A stretch of DNA of 64,000 nucleotides from Terrimonas sp. (GCF_003075435.1 NZ_QCZJ01000004.1:1-64000), one strand, 5' to 3'; shown: positions 8,230 through 17,893, numbered from the stretch's first letter. A program made the numbers and translations. The notes: generated by a model not told the origin, from the letters alone.

Positions 8230-10440
8230 ATGAACCACATCACTAAAAGAAGTATAGATTCTCTTGGTTATAATTTTATAGCACCTGAATATCTTCCTGA
8301 GGGTAAAGATGAATATCACTTGCGCAATATTCAAAACAGGAGTGGTATTGATTACCGCGAACTTACCGCATGGGAGATTGAAGTGCTGGTGCGCAACAGG
8401 AATACCTCTGACAACTGGAATAAAATATTAGTGTCAGACGCTTTCGATCCTGAACTGGTAAAGAACTGCAAATTTTTTGGATTGGTAAGAATAGGGAAGC
8501 TGGAAGCCTGCTTTCTTGAATATCATAATCTCCGTATGCCGGTAGGTTTATACAACAGCACCATCATCAGTTGCGATTTTGGTGATAATGTGGTTGTGGA
8601 TAATGTTAACTATCTCTCACATTATATTATCGGGAGCGAAGTTATACTTGTTAATATCAGCGAATTGGCAACAACAAGCGCTGCCAAGTTTGGCAATGGT
8701 ATTATTAAAGACGGTGAATCTGAGAGTATCCGTATCTGGCTGGAGATATGTAATGAAAACGGTGGAAGAAAAGTCATTCCCTTTACAAGGATGTTGCCCG
8801 GTGATGCCTGGTTGTGGTCAAAATACAGGGATGATGAAGTGATGCTTGAAAAATTCAAAGCCTTTACACAGGCAGAGTATGATGTGCAAAGAGGGTATTA
8901 TGGTAAGATAGGCGACAGAACAATTATTAAGAATACCAATATTATTAAGGATGTATGGATTGGCTCAGACGCTTATATAAAAGGCGCCAATAAACTGAAA
9001 AACCTTACGGTTAATTCATCCGCTGAAGCGCCTTCGCAAATTGGAGAAGGCTGTGAAATGGTAAACGGTGTGATGGGATTAGGATGCAAATCATTTTACG
9101 GGGTAAAAGCTATCCGGTTCATTATGGCATCTCACTCGCAGTTAAAGTATGGTGCAAGGCTGATCAATTCTTATCTTGGCAATAATTCAACCATCTCTTG
9201 TTGCGAGGTACTGAATTCATTAATATTTCCCTCGCATGAACAGCACCACAACAATTCTTTTTTATGTGCAGCCACGGTAATGGGGCAAAGCAATATGGCG
9301 GCAGGAGCAACTATCGGCTCCAATCATAACTCAAGAAGCCCGGATGGTGAACTGATTGCCGGGAGGGGGTTTTGGCCGGGCTTATGTGTAAGCCTCAAGC
9401 ATAATTCAAAATTTGCCTCATTCAATATACTTGCAAAAGGAGATTACCCTGCCGAGCTGAATATACCTGTTCCTTTTGCTTTAATAAGCAATGATATGGC
9501 TAATGATCAGTTGGTGGTAATGCCGGCATACTGGTTTATGTATAATTTGTATGCCATAGCAAGAAACGGGTGGAAATATAATGACAGGGATGCAAGAATT
9601 GAAAAAGAACAGCGGCTGGAATTTGATGCATTGGCTCCTGACAGTATTCATGAAATGGTGAATGCTGTTGATCTTTTATGCTTGTATACCGGTAAAGCCC
9701 ATGCGAAGCAAACAGGCAATACAGGGAAGCAGGATAGCTGGTATATTAAAACAGGCAAAAAACTATTGGAAGCGAATGATCCTGTTATTGACACTTTGGA
9801 AATTTTGGGAGAAGGATTTGAAAACAGTGACAGGAAGGTAATTCTTATTAAAGTACAGCAGGCCTATACCATTTTCCTTGACCTGGTAACTTATTACACT
9901 ACCGGGCAGTTGATCAATTATATACAGGTTAATAATATCAGCAGTTTCCCTTCACTAAAAAGAAGCGTGCATTTTACCAACAGGATAAAAGACTGGCTTA
10001 ATGTGGGAGGGCAGCTAATTCCTGTGGCAGAAGTAATGAAATTCAGAAAGCAGGTACATACAGGAAAAATAAAGAGTTGGGACGATGTACATCAATTTTA
10101 TAAGATACAGGGTGAATTGTATGATGAATATAAATTAGCGCATGCGCTGGCAAGTTGGTCGGTAATATCAGGAATATCCGGGAACAGATTTAATGCTGCC
10201 TGTTTTAAGGATTTATTGGTTGCAGCTGTTCGTACAAAAGAATGGCTGACAAAAGGCATATACGAATCCCGCGAAAAAGATTATACCAATCCCTTCAGGC
10301 TTATGGTATTTGATAATAAAGAAGAGATGGAGAAAGTATGGGGCAGGCTGGAAGATAACAGTTTTATAAACCTGCAGAAAAAGGAATTAAAAGATTTTAA
10401 GAAAACAGTGAATCGCCTTATAACTGATTTCAGGTTATAA
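8230..10440 (+). CDS. DUF4954 family protein (left-handed beta-helix)
   Basis: A 736-residue protein of the Bacteroidota/spirochaete DUF4954 family (PF16314). The middle region (about 100-430) has hexapeptide-like beta-helix turns, for example IGSDAYIKGANKLKNLTV, IGEGCEMVNGV and the conserved ATVMGQSNMAAGATIGSNHN followed by GRGFWPGLCVSLKHNSKFASF. These resemble sugar-nucleotidyl or acyl transferases of the LbetaH class. The C-terminal 300 residues are mostly helical. There is no signal peptide, so it is cytosolic. The function is unknown; a role in nucleotide-sugar or cell-wall metabolism is only a guess. Its last six bases overlap the 3' end of the convergent acetyltransferase gene. Confidence 0.88.
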   Translation: MNHITKRSIDSLGYNFIAPEYLPEGKDEYHLRNIQNRSGIDYRELTAWEIEVLVRNRNTSDNWNKILVSDAFDPELVKNCKFFGLVRIGKLEACFLEYHNLRMPVGLYNSTIISCDFGDNVVVDNVNYLSHYIIGSEVILVNISELATTSAAKFGNGIIKDGESESIRIWLEICNENGGRKVIPFTRMLPGDAWLWSKYRDDEVMLEKFKAFTQAEYDVQRGYYGKIGDRTIIKNTNIIKDVWIGSDAYIKGANKLKNLTVNSSAEAPSQIGEGCEMVNGVMGLGCKSFYGVKAIRFIMASHSQLKYGARLINSYLGNNSTISCCEVLNSLIFPSHEQHHNNSFLCAATVMGQSNMAAGATIGSNHNSRSPDGELIAGRGFWPGLCVSLKHNSKFASFNILAKGDYPAELNIPVPFALISNDMANDQLVVMPAYWFMYNLYAIARNGWKYNDRDARIEKEQRLEFDALAPDSIHEMVNAVDLLCLYTGKAHAKQTGNTGKQDSWYIKTGKKLLEANDPVIDTLEILGEGFENSDRKVILIKVQQAYTIFLDLVTYYTTGQLINYIQVNNISSFPSLKRSVHFTNRIKDWLNVGGQLIPVAEVMKFRKQVHTGKIKSWDDVHQFYKIQGELYDEYKLAHALASWSVISGISGNRFNAACFKDLLVAAVRTKEWLTKGIYESREKDYTNPFRLMVFDNKEEMEKVWGRLEDNSFINLQKKELKDFKKTVNRLITDFRL

Positions 10441-10935
10441 TGTTTTTTTCATTATATAATCATTCATAAAATAGCCATTGCCAATATCAATATCTTCTTC
10501 TCTGACAATGCTGAAGCCCTGTTTCTCATAAAAGCCTTTGGCTTTATTGTGGCGGTTTACATTAAGCTCAAGAGATACAGCGCCAAGCGGGATGATAATA
10601 CTGATGATGTGTTCGATCATTTTTTTTCCCAATCCTGTACCCTGCATTGACGGTAACACATAAATTTTATGCAACCTGTAATGGCTGCCGGCTGATGCAT
10701 CTGTATGAGAATAGGAAGCGAATCCTACCGCCTCTTCATTATGATAAGCTATAATAAAAATATGCTGTTTCTGCACCATTTGTTCATTAAGGGATGACGG
10801 GCTGTACATCATCTCCAGCATGTAATCCATTTGAACAGGTGTTAATATTGCCGAATAAGTTTGAGGCCATATTTTAAGGGAAAGCTCCCTTATCAAAGCG
10901 ATATCTTCTATGCCGGCTTTTTTGAATGAGACCAT
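10435..10935 (-). CDS. GNAT-family N-acetyltransferase
   Basis: Transfers an acetyl group from acetyl-CoA to an amine; the substrate is unknown. I place the start at the ATG at 10935 (MVSFKKAGIEDIALIRELS), because the 17 residues added by the upstream ATG at 10986 do not fit the first beta strand of the fold; that gives 166 residues. The acetyl-CoA loop is LPSMQGTGLGKKMIEHII with the Q/RxxGxG/A pattern, followed by LELNVNRHNKAKGFYEKQGF, the beta5-alpha4 region seen in ribosomal-protein and polyamine acetyltransferases. It is convergent with DUF4954, with a six-base overlap of stop regions. Confidence 0.85.
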   Translation of the reverse strand: MVSFKKAGIEDIALIRELSLKIWPQTYSAILTPVQMDYMLEMMYSPSSLNEQMVQKQHIFIIAYHNEEAVGFASYSHTDASAGSHYRLHKIYVLPSMQGTGLGKKMIEHIISIIIPLGAVSLELNVNRHNKAKGFYEKQGFSIVREEDIDIGNGYFMNDYIMKKTL

Positions 10936-11128
10936 GGCTGGTATTCCTTTTTTCCGCAAGTTGGGGTAATTCAAACAAATAATCAATTAAAGCAGGCGAA
11001 TAATAAACAGCTGTTTTGATTTAGATATTGAGCAGCTAATTTTAGCATACAATCAATATATGATTGAAAACATTACACCCTTTTAGTTTTTAACCCTTTG
11101 ATTTTTTCTAACTACAAACCAGAATGAT

Positions 11129-12055
11129 ATGAAGTCTTTACTGCTGAGTTTCACATTAAGCTTTTGTCTGCTGTTGGCAGCCGCCCAAATCAACGAAGTG
11201 CTCAATAATAAGTCTGTTGTTGACCTTACCACTGCGGGAATGAGTAAAAAAATTATTATCAGCAAAATAGAAAGCTCTTCCTGTAAATTCACTACGGATA
11301 CAAAGTCGCTGATAGCGCTAAAAAAAGCGGGAGTGGAGGAAGATGTTATCAATGCCATGGTAGAAAAGATGTCTGCAAAGCGTGCAGCAACCAGCACGGC
11401 TGCGCAAGCTGTTCCTGCAGCTGCCAGCACCTCAACCGCCACCAAATCTACGGAGAGTAAAGATGCGGAATCCTATACCACATCAGCTTCTTCATCAAAA
11501 GCTATAGCGCTGATGAAGCAGGAGGGAAGCGGTATATATTATTACCAGGCTTCGGAAGGCAAAATATACGAGCTGGAAGCTACTGTGTTTTCGCAGGCCA
11601 AAAACAACAATTGGGCAACCGCATTAAGCTATGGATTTGCAAAATCAAGTAAAGTAATGTCTGTTAGCGGATCAGAAGCCAATGTGCAGTTTAAAAATGC
11701 CAGCCCGGTATTTTATTTTTATTTTGATCCGGAAAATAAAAGCTTAAATGCCCAGGCGCCAACCTGGTTTGCAAGTGTAAGCAGCCCGAATGAGTTTTTG
11801 CTGATCAAATTTGAAAACAAAAAAGTGAAGAATTCAAGAGCTGTTACCACTGCATCTGCCAACGCTTATGAACAGGCGCAGGGGATAGATGATAAGTTTA
11901 AAGCGTCTTTTAAATTTAAAAGACTGGAAAAAGGCATTTATGAAATATATTTTGAAAAGCCCCTGGAAGCCGGGGAGTATGGTTTTATGTATGCAGGAGC
12001 AACGGCAACGAATGGGGGATCAAGCCCGCGCGTTTATGATTTTGGCATAAAATAA
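11129..12055 (+). CDS. Exported protein with repeated 'AGMSKKIIISKI/LKKAGVEEDVI' N-terminal domain
   Basis: A 308-residue exported protein with a signal peptide of about 19 residues. Residues 22-75 contain a pattern frequent in Bacteroidota secreted proteins: KSVVDLTTAGMSKKIIISKI, then KSLIALKKAGVEEDVINAMV, two helix pairs separated by a polar loop. An Ala/Thr/Ser-rich linker (about 80-125) leads to a beta-rich C-terminal domain (about 130-308). I do not recognise a named family for the whole protein. The 3' end contains the -33 box of the next gene's promoter. Confidence 0.7.
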   Translation: MKSLLLSFTLSFCLLLAAAQINEVLNNKSVVDLTTAGMSKKIIISKIESSSCKFTTDTKSLIALKKAGVEEDVINAMVEKMSAKRAATSTAAQAVPAAASTSTATKSTESKDAESYTTSASSSKAIALMKQEGSGIYYYQASEGKIYELEATVFSQAKNNNWATALSYGFAKSSKVMSVSGSEANVQFKNASPVFYFYFDPENKSLNAQAPTWFASVSSPNEFLLIKFENKKVKNSRAVTTASANAYEQAQGIDDKFKASFKFKRLEKGIYEIYFEKPLEAGEYGFMYAGATATNGGSSPRVYDFGIK

Positions 12056-12072
12056 GCTATAATGTATTTTTG
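12041..12072 (+). promoter_or_regulatory. Bacteroidota-type promoter (TTTG-N20-TATTTTTG)
   Basis: TTTG at 12041-12044 and TATTTTTG at 12065-12072 match the -33 and -7 elements with 20 bases between. Transcription would begin near 12079, giving a 28-base leader to the ATG at 12107. This also argues against the upstream TTG at 12089 as start. The -33 box lies inside the last codons of the preceding gene. Confidence 0.65.
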
Positions 12073-12106
12073 CAACCGGATTATTTAATTGAATAAAATT
12101 ATAGTT

Positions 12107-12640
12107 ATGAAAAAAGTATTCATGTATGCATCGGTAGTAGTTATTGCTTCGTTTGGTTTATCAAATGCAAGCGCCCAGGATGGTGGAAATTATAAAAGCG
12201 CAATAGGTCTTCGCGCAGGCGGGGGGTATTATGATATTATAGCTGCTTCTTACAAAACTTTTCTTACAGAGCCGGGAGCGCTTGAGCTTAATCTTGGATT
12301 CAGACCTTACACTTATCATTATGTTTCTTCCTACAATTGGTTCAACCTCTCATTCTCCGCATCGTATCAGCATCATTTTCCAATTGGCTCTATTGAGGGT
12401 TTTCGCTGGTTTGTTGGTGGAGGTTTAACAGCATTTAATACTTTCTCTAACTATGATGACTACAAGGGGTTTGGACTAGGCGTATTTCCAACAGGTGGTG
12501 TTGATTATAAATTCAGCAATATACCTTTAAATTTATCTGCTGATATCAGGCCTACGATTGCATTAATAAAACCATACGATTATTATAATGGATTTTATGC
12601 AGGTAACGTAGGTATTTCTGCCCGCTATACTTTCAGATAA
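12107..12640 (+). CDS. Small outer-membrane beta-barrel protein
   Basis: 177 residues from the ATG at 12107. A signal peptide ends around NASAQDGG. The mature part alternates aromatic and polar strands (AIGLRAGGGYYDIIAASYKTF, ALELNLGFRPYTYHY, FNLSFSASYQHHF) and ends with NVGISARYTFR; a terminal aromatic strand is typical of a single-domain barrel of about eight strands. It is similar in style to OmpA/OmpX-like or 'outer membrane insertion' proteins of Bacteroidota but I cannot name the family. It has its own promoter and is followed by a strong terminator, so it is a single-gene transcript. Confidence 0.78.
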   Translation: MKKVFMYASVVVIASFGLSNASAQDGGNYKSAIGLRAGGGYYDIIAASYKTFLTEPGALELNLGFRPYTYHYVSSYNWFNLSFSASYQHHFPIGSIEGFRWFVGGGLTAFNTFSNYDDYKGFGLGVFPTGGVDYKFSNIPLNLSADIRPTIALIKPYDYYNGFYAGNVGISARYTFR

Positions 12641-12663
12641 TAACACAAGCATAATATTCCGTT

Positions 12664-12695
12664 AAAGGAGGACTAACATTTAGTCCTCCTTTTTT
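12664..12695 (+). terminator. Rho-independent terminator
   Basis: AAAGGAGGACTAA (12664-12676), loop CAT, TTAGTCCTCCTTT (12680-12692): a perfect 13-base-pair stem running into a T-tract, 24 bases after the barrel-protein stop codon. Confidence 0.92.
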
Positions 12696-12829
12696 CATTT
12701 CATAATTTCTGCTATTTTTTTTGTAAGATTTAACATTGGCTGTTTTTTGAAATTGGAATAATCTTGATCATTGAAATCTGGTTGACTTTGTGACGGACAA
12801 AACCCTTTAACAAAAACTGCTTAATCTCT

Positions 12830-13420
12830 ATGCCGGAGTGTATATTTCAAAGCGATTCCGCTTGCTGGAAAGAACTAAAACAAGGTAATCCCGAGGCGCT
12901 GGGATACCTGTACGACACGTACATTGACCGCCTCTTTCACACTGCTTTTAAAATGACGGATAACCGGGAGCTGGCAAAGGACGCTTTACAGGAAGTGTTC
13001 ATTGAGATCTGGCATTACCGCAACAGCATAGGTGAGGTAAATCATTCCCACAGCTATCTTGCCAAGGTTTTAAAAAGCATTATCCTTAAAAAGGTGAAAA
13101 CAAAAATGGTGATCAACACTTTGTCTGATAACGAGCATGGTACTGATCATGATGATAATATAGAGCAGTCTATTATTATGGCCGACCTTGCAACAGAGCA
13201 AAAAAACCGTTTATACAAAGCATTATCACAACTCACCAACAGGCAGAAGCAGGTAGTTAAACTCCGTTTTTTTGAAGGACTGACTTATGAACAGATAGCT
13301 GTTAAATTATGTATGAATTATCAATCAGTAAATAATCTTGCTTTTCGGGCTATGCTTAACCTGAGAAAGCAAATGCAGCCGGTTGTGCCGGTAATAGCGA
13401 TACTATTGCTGCTGGTTTAA
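12830..13420 (+). CDS. ECF-type RNA polymerase sigma factor with hydrophobic C-terminal tail
   Basis: A 196-residue group-4 sigma factor. Region 2 spans about 20-90 (LGYLYDTYIDRLFHTAFKMT, AKDALQEVFIEIW) and region 4 about 125-182 (LYKALSQLTNRQKQVVKLRF, then GLTYEQIAVKLCMNYQSVNN). After region 4 the last dozen residues (VVPVIAILLLLV) are strongly hydrophobic, long enough for a partial membrane anchor. No FecR-type anti-sigma gene follows, unlike the usual Bacteroidota sigma-FecR-SusCD order. The next genes on the strand are a lipoprotein and the SusC/SusD pair. Membrane tethering is an inference from the tail only. Confidence 0.9.
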   Translation: MPECIFQSDSACWKELKQGNPEALGYLYDTYIDRLFHTAFKMTDNRELAKDALQEVFIEIWHYRNSIGEVNHSHSYLAKVLKSIILKKVKTKMVINTLSDNEHGTDHDDNIEQSIIMADLATEQKNRLYKALSQLTNRQKQVVKLRFFEGLTYEQIAVKLCMNYQSVNNLAFRAMLNLRKQMQPVVPVIAILLLLV

Positions 13421-13450
13421 GTATTTTTCCCCTGGAATTTCTAATAAAAC

Positions 13451-13489
13451 AAACCCGCCAACTAATCCCGGCGGGTTTTATTTTTTTTT
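13451..13489 (+). terminator. Rho-independent terminator
   Basis: AAACCCGCC (13451-13459) and GGCGGGTTT (13470-13478) form a nine-base-pair stem with a ten-base loop, followed by A and a run of T, 30 bases after the sigma-factor stop. It separates the sigma gene from the SusC locus. Confidence 0.9.
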
Positions 13490-13816
13490 AATATTTCAGA
13501 TTGAGGTAATAGTGTACATAAGAATTGATAAAGCCATCATAATTTTTGCTATCCTTTTTGTAATAATTAACATTTGTTAGCAATGCCATTTTGAATAAAA
13601 TTGAGGTTTAATTTATACAGGCGATTGCTACCAGTGAACGGTTTGGGAAAAGGGGTGTTTTTGAGTATTGTGGTATTGATACTGTTGCCGGCAATTCAAT
13701 CGTATTTGTTTCATAAGTTATTGTTTTATGAAATCTGCCAATGCTGAACACCTGAACCTATAATTAATGTTTTTTTGAAAAATTTTAATATTTAACCAAA
13801 ACTCAACCGTTTGCTC
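13490..13816. other. Gap upstream of the SusC/SusD locus
   Basis: No gene is supported. It must contain the promoter of the lipoprotein-SusC-SusD unit; AT-rich sequence (TATAATTAATG, 13758-13768) lies about 50 bases before the ATG, but no TTTG-N20-TAnnTTTG pair is clear. If an ECF sigma drives this locus the promoter need not fit that consensus. Confidence 0.4.
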
Positions 13817-14374
13817 ATGAAAAGAAAATTGTACACATTTACAGCAATACTGCTTTTTTTTCCAACATTGTTTTTTTCGTCTTGTAAAAAAGATGAAGCA
13901 CCTAAAGCAGACCTTGCCGCCATCAAAAAAGAATGGGTAACCGGCAGTTGGAAACAGAAAGACATTCAACTGGGCGTATCCACAAATGTTAATGTTCCCG
14001 GCGTAGGAAAAATACCGCTGAAAGAAGGTATGAGTATGCTGGATGATCCTACCATTAATGCACTTTTAACTGGAGCGGTGGGAGCTAATCCATTTGTGTA
14101 TACCCGCAACAATATATATGATTTCAATAGTGATGGAAGTTATGAGGTTGATGGGGTTGTTGATTTTGGTGGCGGAACCCGTTTGCTGGCCGGCGGATAT
14201 GGAACCTGGGATTCGGAAGTGTACGGTTCTGTCTTGGCCTTATTCCCTGAAAAGGATCAGCGGGATCCGCATTGGATCAATAATATCACAGCATCTCAGT
14301 TAAACCTTGCCATATCTGTTTCTCTTCCGGGTTTAGGTGATGTTCCCATGAAACTATTACTTGAAAAGCAATAG
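13817..14374 (+). CDS. Lipoprotein preceding SusC (lipocalin-like, function unknown)
   Basis: 185 residues from the ATG at 13817. A TTG two codons upstream is in frame, but the ATG directly precedes the KRK signal start. Lipobox FSSC has Cys23. The mature part has WVTGSWKQKDIQL (about 41-53), FDFNSDGSY-like NNIYDFNSDGSYEVDG and a closing GTWDSEVYGSVLALF, the pattern of lipocalin-like Bacteroidota lipoproteins. It lies 57 bases before the SusC gene and is probably co-transcribed with it. Its position at the head of a SusCD unit suggests a surface or periplasmic accessory role (inference). Confidence 0.78.
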   Translation: MKRKLYTFTAILLFFPTLFFSSCKKDEAPKADLAAIKKEWVTGSWKQKDIQLGVSTNVNVPGVGKIPLKEGMSMLDDPTINALLTGAVGANPFVYTRNNIYDFNSDGSYEVDGVVDFGGGTRLLAGGYGTWDSEVYGSVLALFPEKDQRDPHWINNITASQLNLAISVSLPGLGDVPMKLLLEKQ

Positions 14375-14431
14375 TCAGGACTGTAATTCTTACTTGAAAA
14401 CAAATTCTTTCCATTAAACTAATCAATTGTT

Positions 14432-17400
14432 ATGAGGACTTGTTGTTTTATCACCAGGTTATCCCTTTTCTTTAGCATGTTGCTATTTGTAAGTTTTACC
14501 GCGGTCGCGGGCGACTTTACCGTACGTGGCTCGGTAACAGATGAAAACGGACCTGTTGCCGGGGTTACTGTTACTGAAAAAGGTACTAAAAATGCTACTA
14601 CCACTGACGGGAGTGGTAATTTTTCGCTGAACGTAAAAAATACCAACAGCATTCTTGTATTTTCTTATGTAGGTTACAAAACTGAGGAAGTTGCTGTAGC
14701 CGGCCGCTCAAATATTGCGGTAACCATTGAAAATACCGGGCAGGAGCTTTCCGGTGTGGTAGTTACCGCGCTTGGTATAACAAGGGCTAAAAAATCGCTT
14801 GGCTATTCTGTTGAAGAAGTAGCAGGCAAAGAAATGAACCGCGTAGCACAGGAGAATGTGCTGAATGCAATGTCGGGAAAAGTTGCCGGCGTAACCATCA
14901 ATCAAACCGGTGGCGCAGGATCTTCTGTAAGCATGATCATTCGTGGTGCTACTTCACTGAGCAGCGATAATCAACCGCTTTTTGTGATTGACGGCGTGCC
15001 TATTGCCAATACCTTAAATAACGTTTCGCAGGTAGGTAATGATAACCGCGTAGATTATGGAAATGCTATCGCAGGCATCAACCCCGATGATATTGAAAAT
15101 ATATCCATTCTTAAAGGTCCCAGCGCGGCGGCTTTGTATGGCTCACGTGCAGGCAACGGCGTTGTGCTGATCACTACTAAATCCGGCAAAAGCGTTAAAA
15201 AGCCAACGGTAAATTTTATTTCCAATACTGTTTTTGATAAGCCTTACAAATTTTTGAACTGGCAAACCAAGTATGCCAGTGGTGTTTTCCCCGCCATCCC
15301 GGTTTCTATTTCAGGTAATCTATTTACTGATCCATTGGGCGTGGGCGATCCAAGATTTAACCCTGACTATGTGATCATTGATGAGTCTGGCGGCGCCGGT
15401 GGACCGGAACTGGATAAAGGCTATAATGCTATTCAATGGAACAGTCCATTAGATGAAAACGGTAACCAGATTGCTATACCACTTGTTTCTTATAAAAACA
15501 ATGTAAAGAATTTTGTGCAAACGGGTATCACAACTACCAACGGCGTTTCATTAGCTAATAATAATGAAAATATCAATTACCGCATTTCATTATCCAATAT
15601 GCGTAACCGTGGTATTATTCCCAATTCTGATTTGTTTCGTAATACACTTAACATAAACTCTTCGCTGAAGGTCAGCAAAAATTTCAGGCTAAGTACCAAT
15701 ATAGATGTCAGCAGGAATAATTCCAATAACCGTCCTGCCGGCGAAAGAGGTGCAAATCCTTTGCAATGGGCTTATGCGGTTTCTGCCAATACCAATATTA
15801 TGGATCTGAAAGATTATTGGGTACCCGGGCAGGAAGGGCTTGCTGTAAGATCCCAGCACCCAAGCTTTAATAACCCCTGGTTCCTGGCATACGAAGTAAA
15901 TAACTCTTTTGTAAGAGACAGGGTTTATGGAAATCTTAAAGCTGACTGGCAACTTACCAAAGGTTTGAGCCTGATGCTCAGGTATGGGTTGGATACTTAT
16001 GATGAGAAGAGAGAAACCAAGATGGCAAATGGTTATACCAGCGATCCGCAGGGTGCTTATGGTATAACCAATATTAAAAGTTTCGAAAGCAATGCCGAGT
16101 TTCTTTTAAACTATAAAAAAGAATTAGGCGATTTCTCCATATCAGCTTCTGTAGGAGGAAACAGCCGTTATAATAATGGTGGCAGTGAAAGAACTGCAAC
16201 AAAAAATGGAACAGGTCTTATCGTTCCCGGTGTGTATACTATACAAAACATACTTCCCGCCAACCTGGATTTTAGTAGCTACAGGTACGAGAAACAGGTA
16301 AATAGTATATATGAAATGGCAACATTTGGATTTAAGGATATGGTATATCTTGATGTGAGTGGTCGTACTGACTGGTCAAGTACTTTGCCCGGGGCTAAAG
16401 GATACTTTTATCCATCCGCTTCTTTAAGTCTTTTAGTGAATGAAATGATGGGTATAAGATCCGATAAGATCAATTTAATTAAACTGCGGGGTGGTTATGC
16501 CCAGGCAGGTAACGATGCAGGCGCTTACCAGTTAAAGCAGGTTTTAAACAATGCCGGCACATGGGATAATGTTCCGCGTTTAACCACTTCCGGTACCTTA
16601 TTAAATGCAAACCTGCTGCCTGAATCAGCAACTTCATACGAATTAGGGCTTGATGTGAATTTGTTTAAGAACAGGTTGCGTTTTGCAGGTACCTATTACA
16701 GTGTGGATAATAAGAACCAGATATTCAGCACAGGGTTACCGCCATCAAGTGGTGCAAGCTATAAGAATATCAACGCGGGTTTATTAAGGAGTTCAGGTAT
16801 TGAGTTAACATTAGGCGGTACGCCGGTATTAACCAAAAACTGGAGGTGGGATGTTAGCGTAAACCTCACCCGCAACCGCACTAAGGTGATGGAGCTGGCA
16901 GATGAGATGCCATATTTTACTTACTGGTCTGATGCTAAAGGCGGCGCGTATACATTTTTGGGAGAAGAAGTTGGAGATATATATGGTAATAAGCTCCGTG
17001 TAGTAGAAGACAAGTCTTCGCCTTATTATGGTTATCCATTGCTTGATAATGGCAATGAAGATGGTGCAAAATGGGTTCAGCTTGATGCTTTGGCAACGCG
17101 TAATAAAATCGGCAATTTCAATCCAAGATTTATAATGGGTGCTCAAACCACGATCAGTTGGAAAAACTGGACGTTGAGCATGACTTTTGACTGGAGAAAC
17201 GGCGGTCAGTTCGTATCTCAAACATACAGGTATGGTATAGAAGATGGAAGGGCATCAAGCCAGTTTGATAATTTTATAGATCCGGGTACTATGTCGGGCA
17301 AGGAGTTAAGAGATTATCTTGTAGCGCATGAGGATGAATTGATCAAAGTGCATAACGGTCGTTTTCTGCGCGTGGGTTGGCCTTCGCCTGAGCGTGCCAG

Positions 17401-17893
17401 TTACCCTGTTATTATTGGTGGTTATAACCTGCCTTATGGTGGTTTGTTTGCACCGGGTGTATATCCTACCGGATGGGATGCTAACGGTAACCCTACCGGA
17501 TATGCAGAAAACCTCGGCGAAAATATCCTAGGACTGGATGACCCCAATAATCCCAATAAAACCATTCCTATGCTTTACGCAGTAAGCAACCCCTGGGAAT
17601 TTATGGAACCAACATTATATTCTGCATCATATATTAAATTAAGAGAATTGTCACTTACATATGCGTTACCCGCTTCGCTTGTAAGAGCAATTAAAATGCA
17701 GGATGTAAGTTTCTCTGTTTACAGCCGCAATATTATTTTATGGACTAAAGCCAAGATTGGAATTGATCCTGAAAACGCGTATCAGCCTACCACAGGAGTA
17801 CAGGGAGGTATACAGTTTAAACAAGGTATAGAAAGGTATAATGTTACTCCATGGTCAATACCGGTAGGCGTTAAATTGAATATCACATTTTAA
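14432..17893 (+). CDS. SusC/RagA-family TonB-linked outer-membrane transporter
   Basis: A 1153-residue TonB-dependent transporter that imports oligomers across the outer membrane with its SusD partner. Signal peptide about 1-26. Carboxypeptidase-regulatory-like domain about 28-105 (VRGSVTDENGPVAGVTVTEK, ILVFSYVGYKTEEV). Plug domain about 108-250 with the SusC signature LSGVVVTALGITRAKKSLGY and GVVLITTKSGK. The barrel ends in VGVKLNITF with a terminal Phe. The length is usual for SusC. It is followed after 31 bases by SusD. No glycoside hydrolase is in the unit, so the cargo is not evident; two downstream secreted hydrolases may process it. Confidence 0.95.
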   Translation: MRTCCFITRLSLFFSMLLFVSFTAVAGDFTVRGSVTDENGPVAGVTVTEKGTKNATTTDGSGNFSLNVKNTNSILVFSYVGYKTEEVAVAGRSNIAVTIENTGQELSGVVVTALGITRAKKSLGYSVEEVAGKEMNRVAQENVLNAMSGKVAGVTINQTGGAGSSVSMIIRGATSLSSDNQPLFVIDGVPIANTLNNVSQVGNDNRVDYGNAIAGINPDDIENISILKGPSAAALYGSRAGNGVVLITTKSGKSVKKPTVNFISNTVFDKPYKFLNWQTKYASGVFPAIPVSISGNLFTDPLGVGDPRFNPDYVIIDESGGAGGPELDKGYNAIQWNSPLDENGNQIAIPLVSYKNNVKNFVQTGITTTNGVSLANNNENINYRISLSNMRNRGIIPNSDLFRNTLNINSSLKVSKNFRLSTNIDVSRNNSNNRPAGERGANPLQWAYAVSANTNIMDLKDYWVPGQEGLAVRSQHPSFNNPWFLAYEVNNSFVRDRVYGNLKADWQLTKGLSLMLRYGLDTYDEKRETKMANGYTSDPQGAYGITNIKSFESNAEFLLNYKKELGDFSISASVGGNSRYNNGGSERTATKNGTGLIVPGVYTIQNILPANLDFSSYRYEKQVNSIYEMATFGFKDMVYLDVSGRTDWSSTLPGAKGYFYPSASLSLLVNEMMGIRSDKINLIKLRGGYAQAGNDAGAYQLKQVLNNAGTWDNVPRLTTSGTLLNANLLPESATSYELGLDVNLFKNRLRFAGTYYSVDNKNQIFSTGLPPSSGASYKNINAGLLRSSGIELTLGGTPVLTKNWRWDVSVNLTRNRTKVMELADEMPYFTYWSDAKGGAYTFLGEEVGDIYGNKLRVVEDKSSPYYGYPLLDNGNEDGAKWVQLDALATRNKIGNFNPRFIMGAQTTISWKNWTLSMTFDWRNGGQFVSQTYRYGIEDGRASSQFDNFIDPGTMSGKELRDYLVAHEDELIKVHNGRFLRVGWPSPERASYPVIIGGYNLPYGGLFAPGVYPTGWDANGNPTGYAENLGENILGLDDPNNPNKTIPMLYAVSNPWEFMEPTLYSASYIKLRELSLTYALPASLVRAIKMQDVSFSVYSRNIILWTKAKIGIDPENAYQPTTGVQGGIQFKQGIERYNVTPWSIPVGVKLNITF

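Noticed and set aside
11083-11445. 120-codon minus-strand frame rich in Val/Ala/Leu
   Set aside because: It is the antisense shadow of the exported protein at 11129-12055, whose signal peptide and codon pattern are real.
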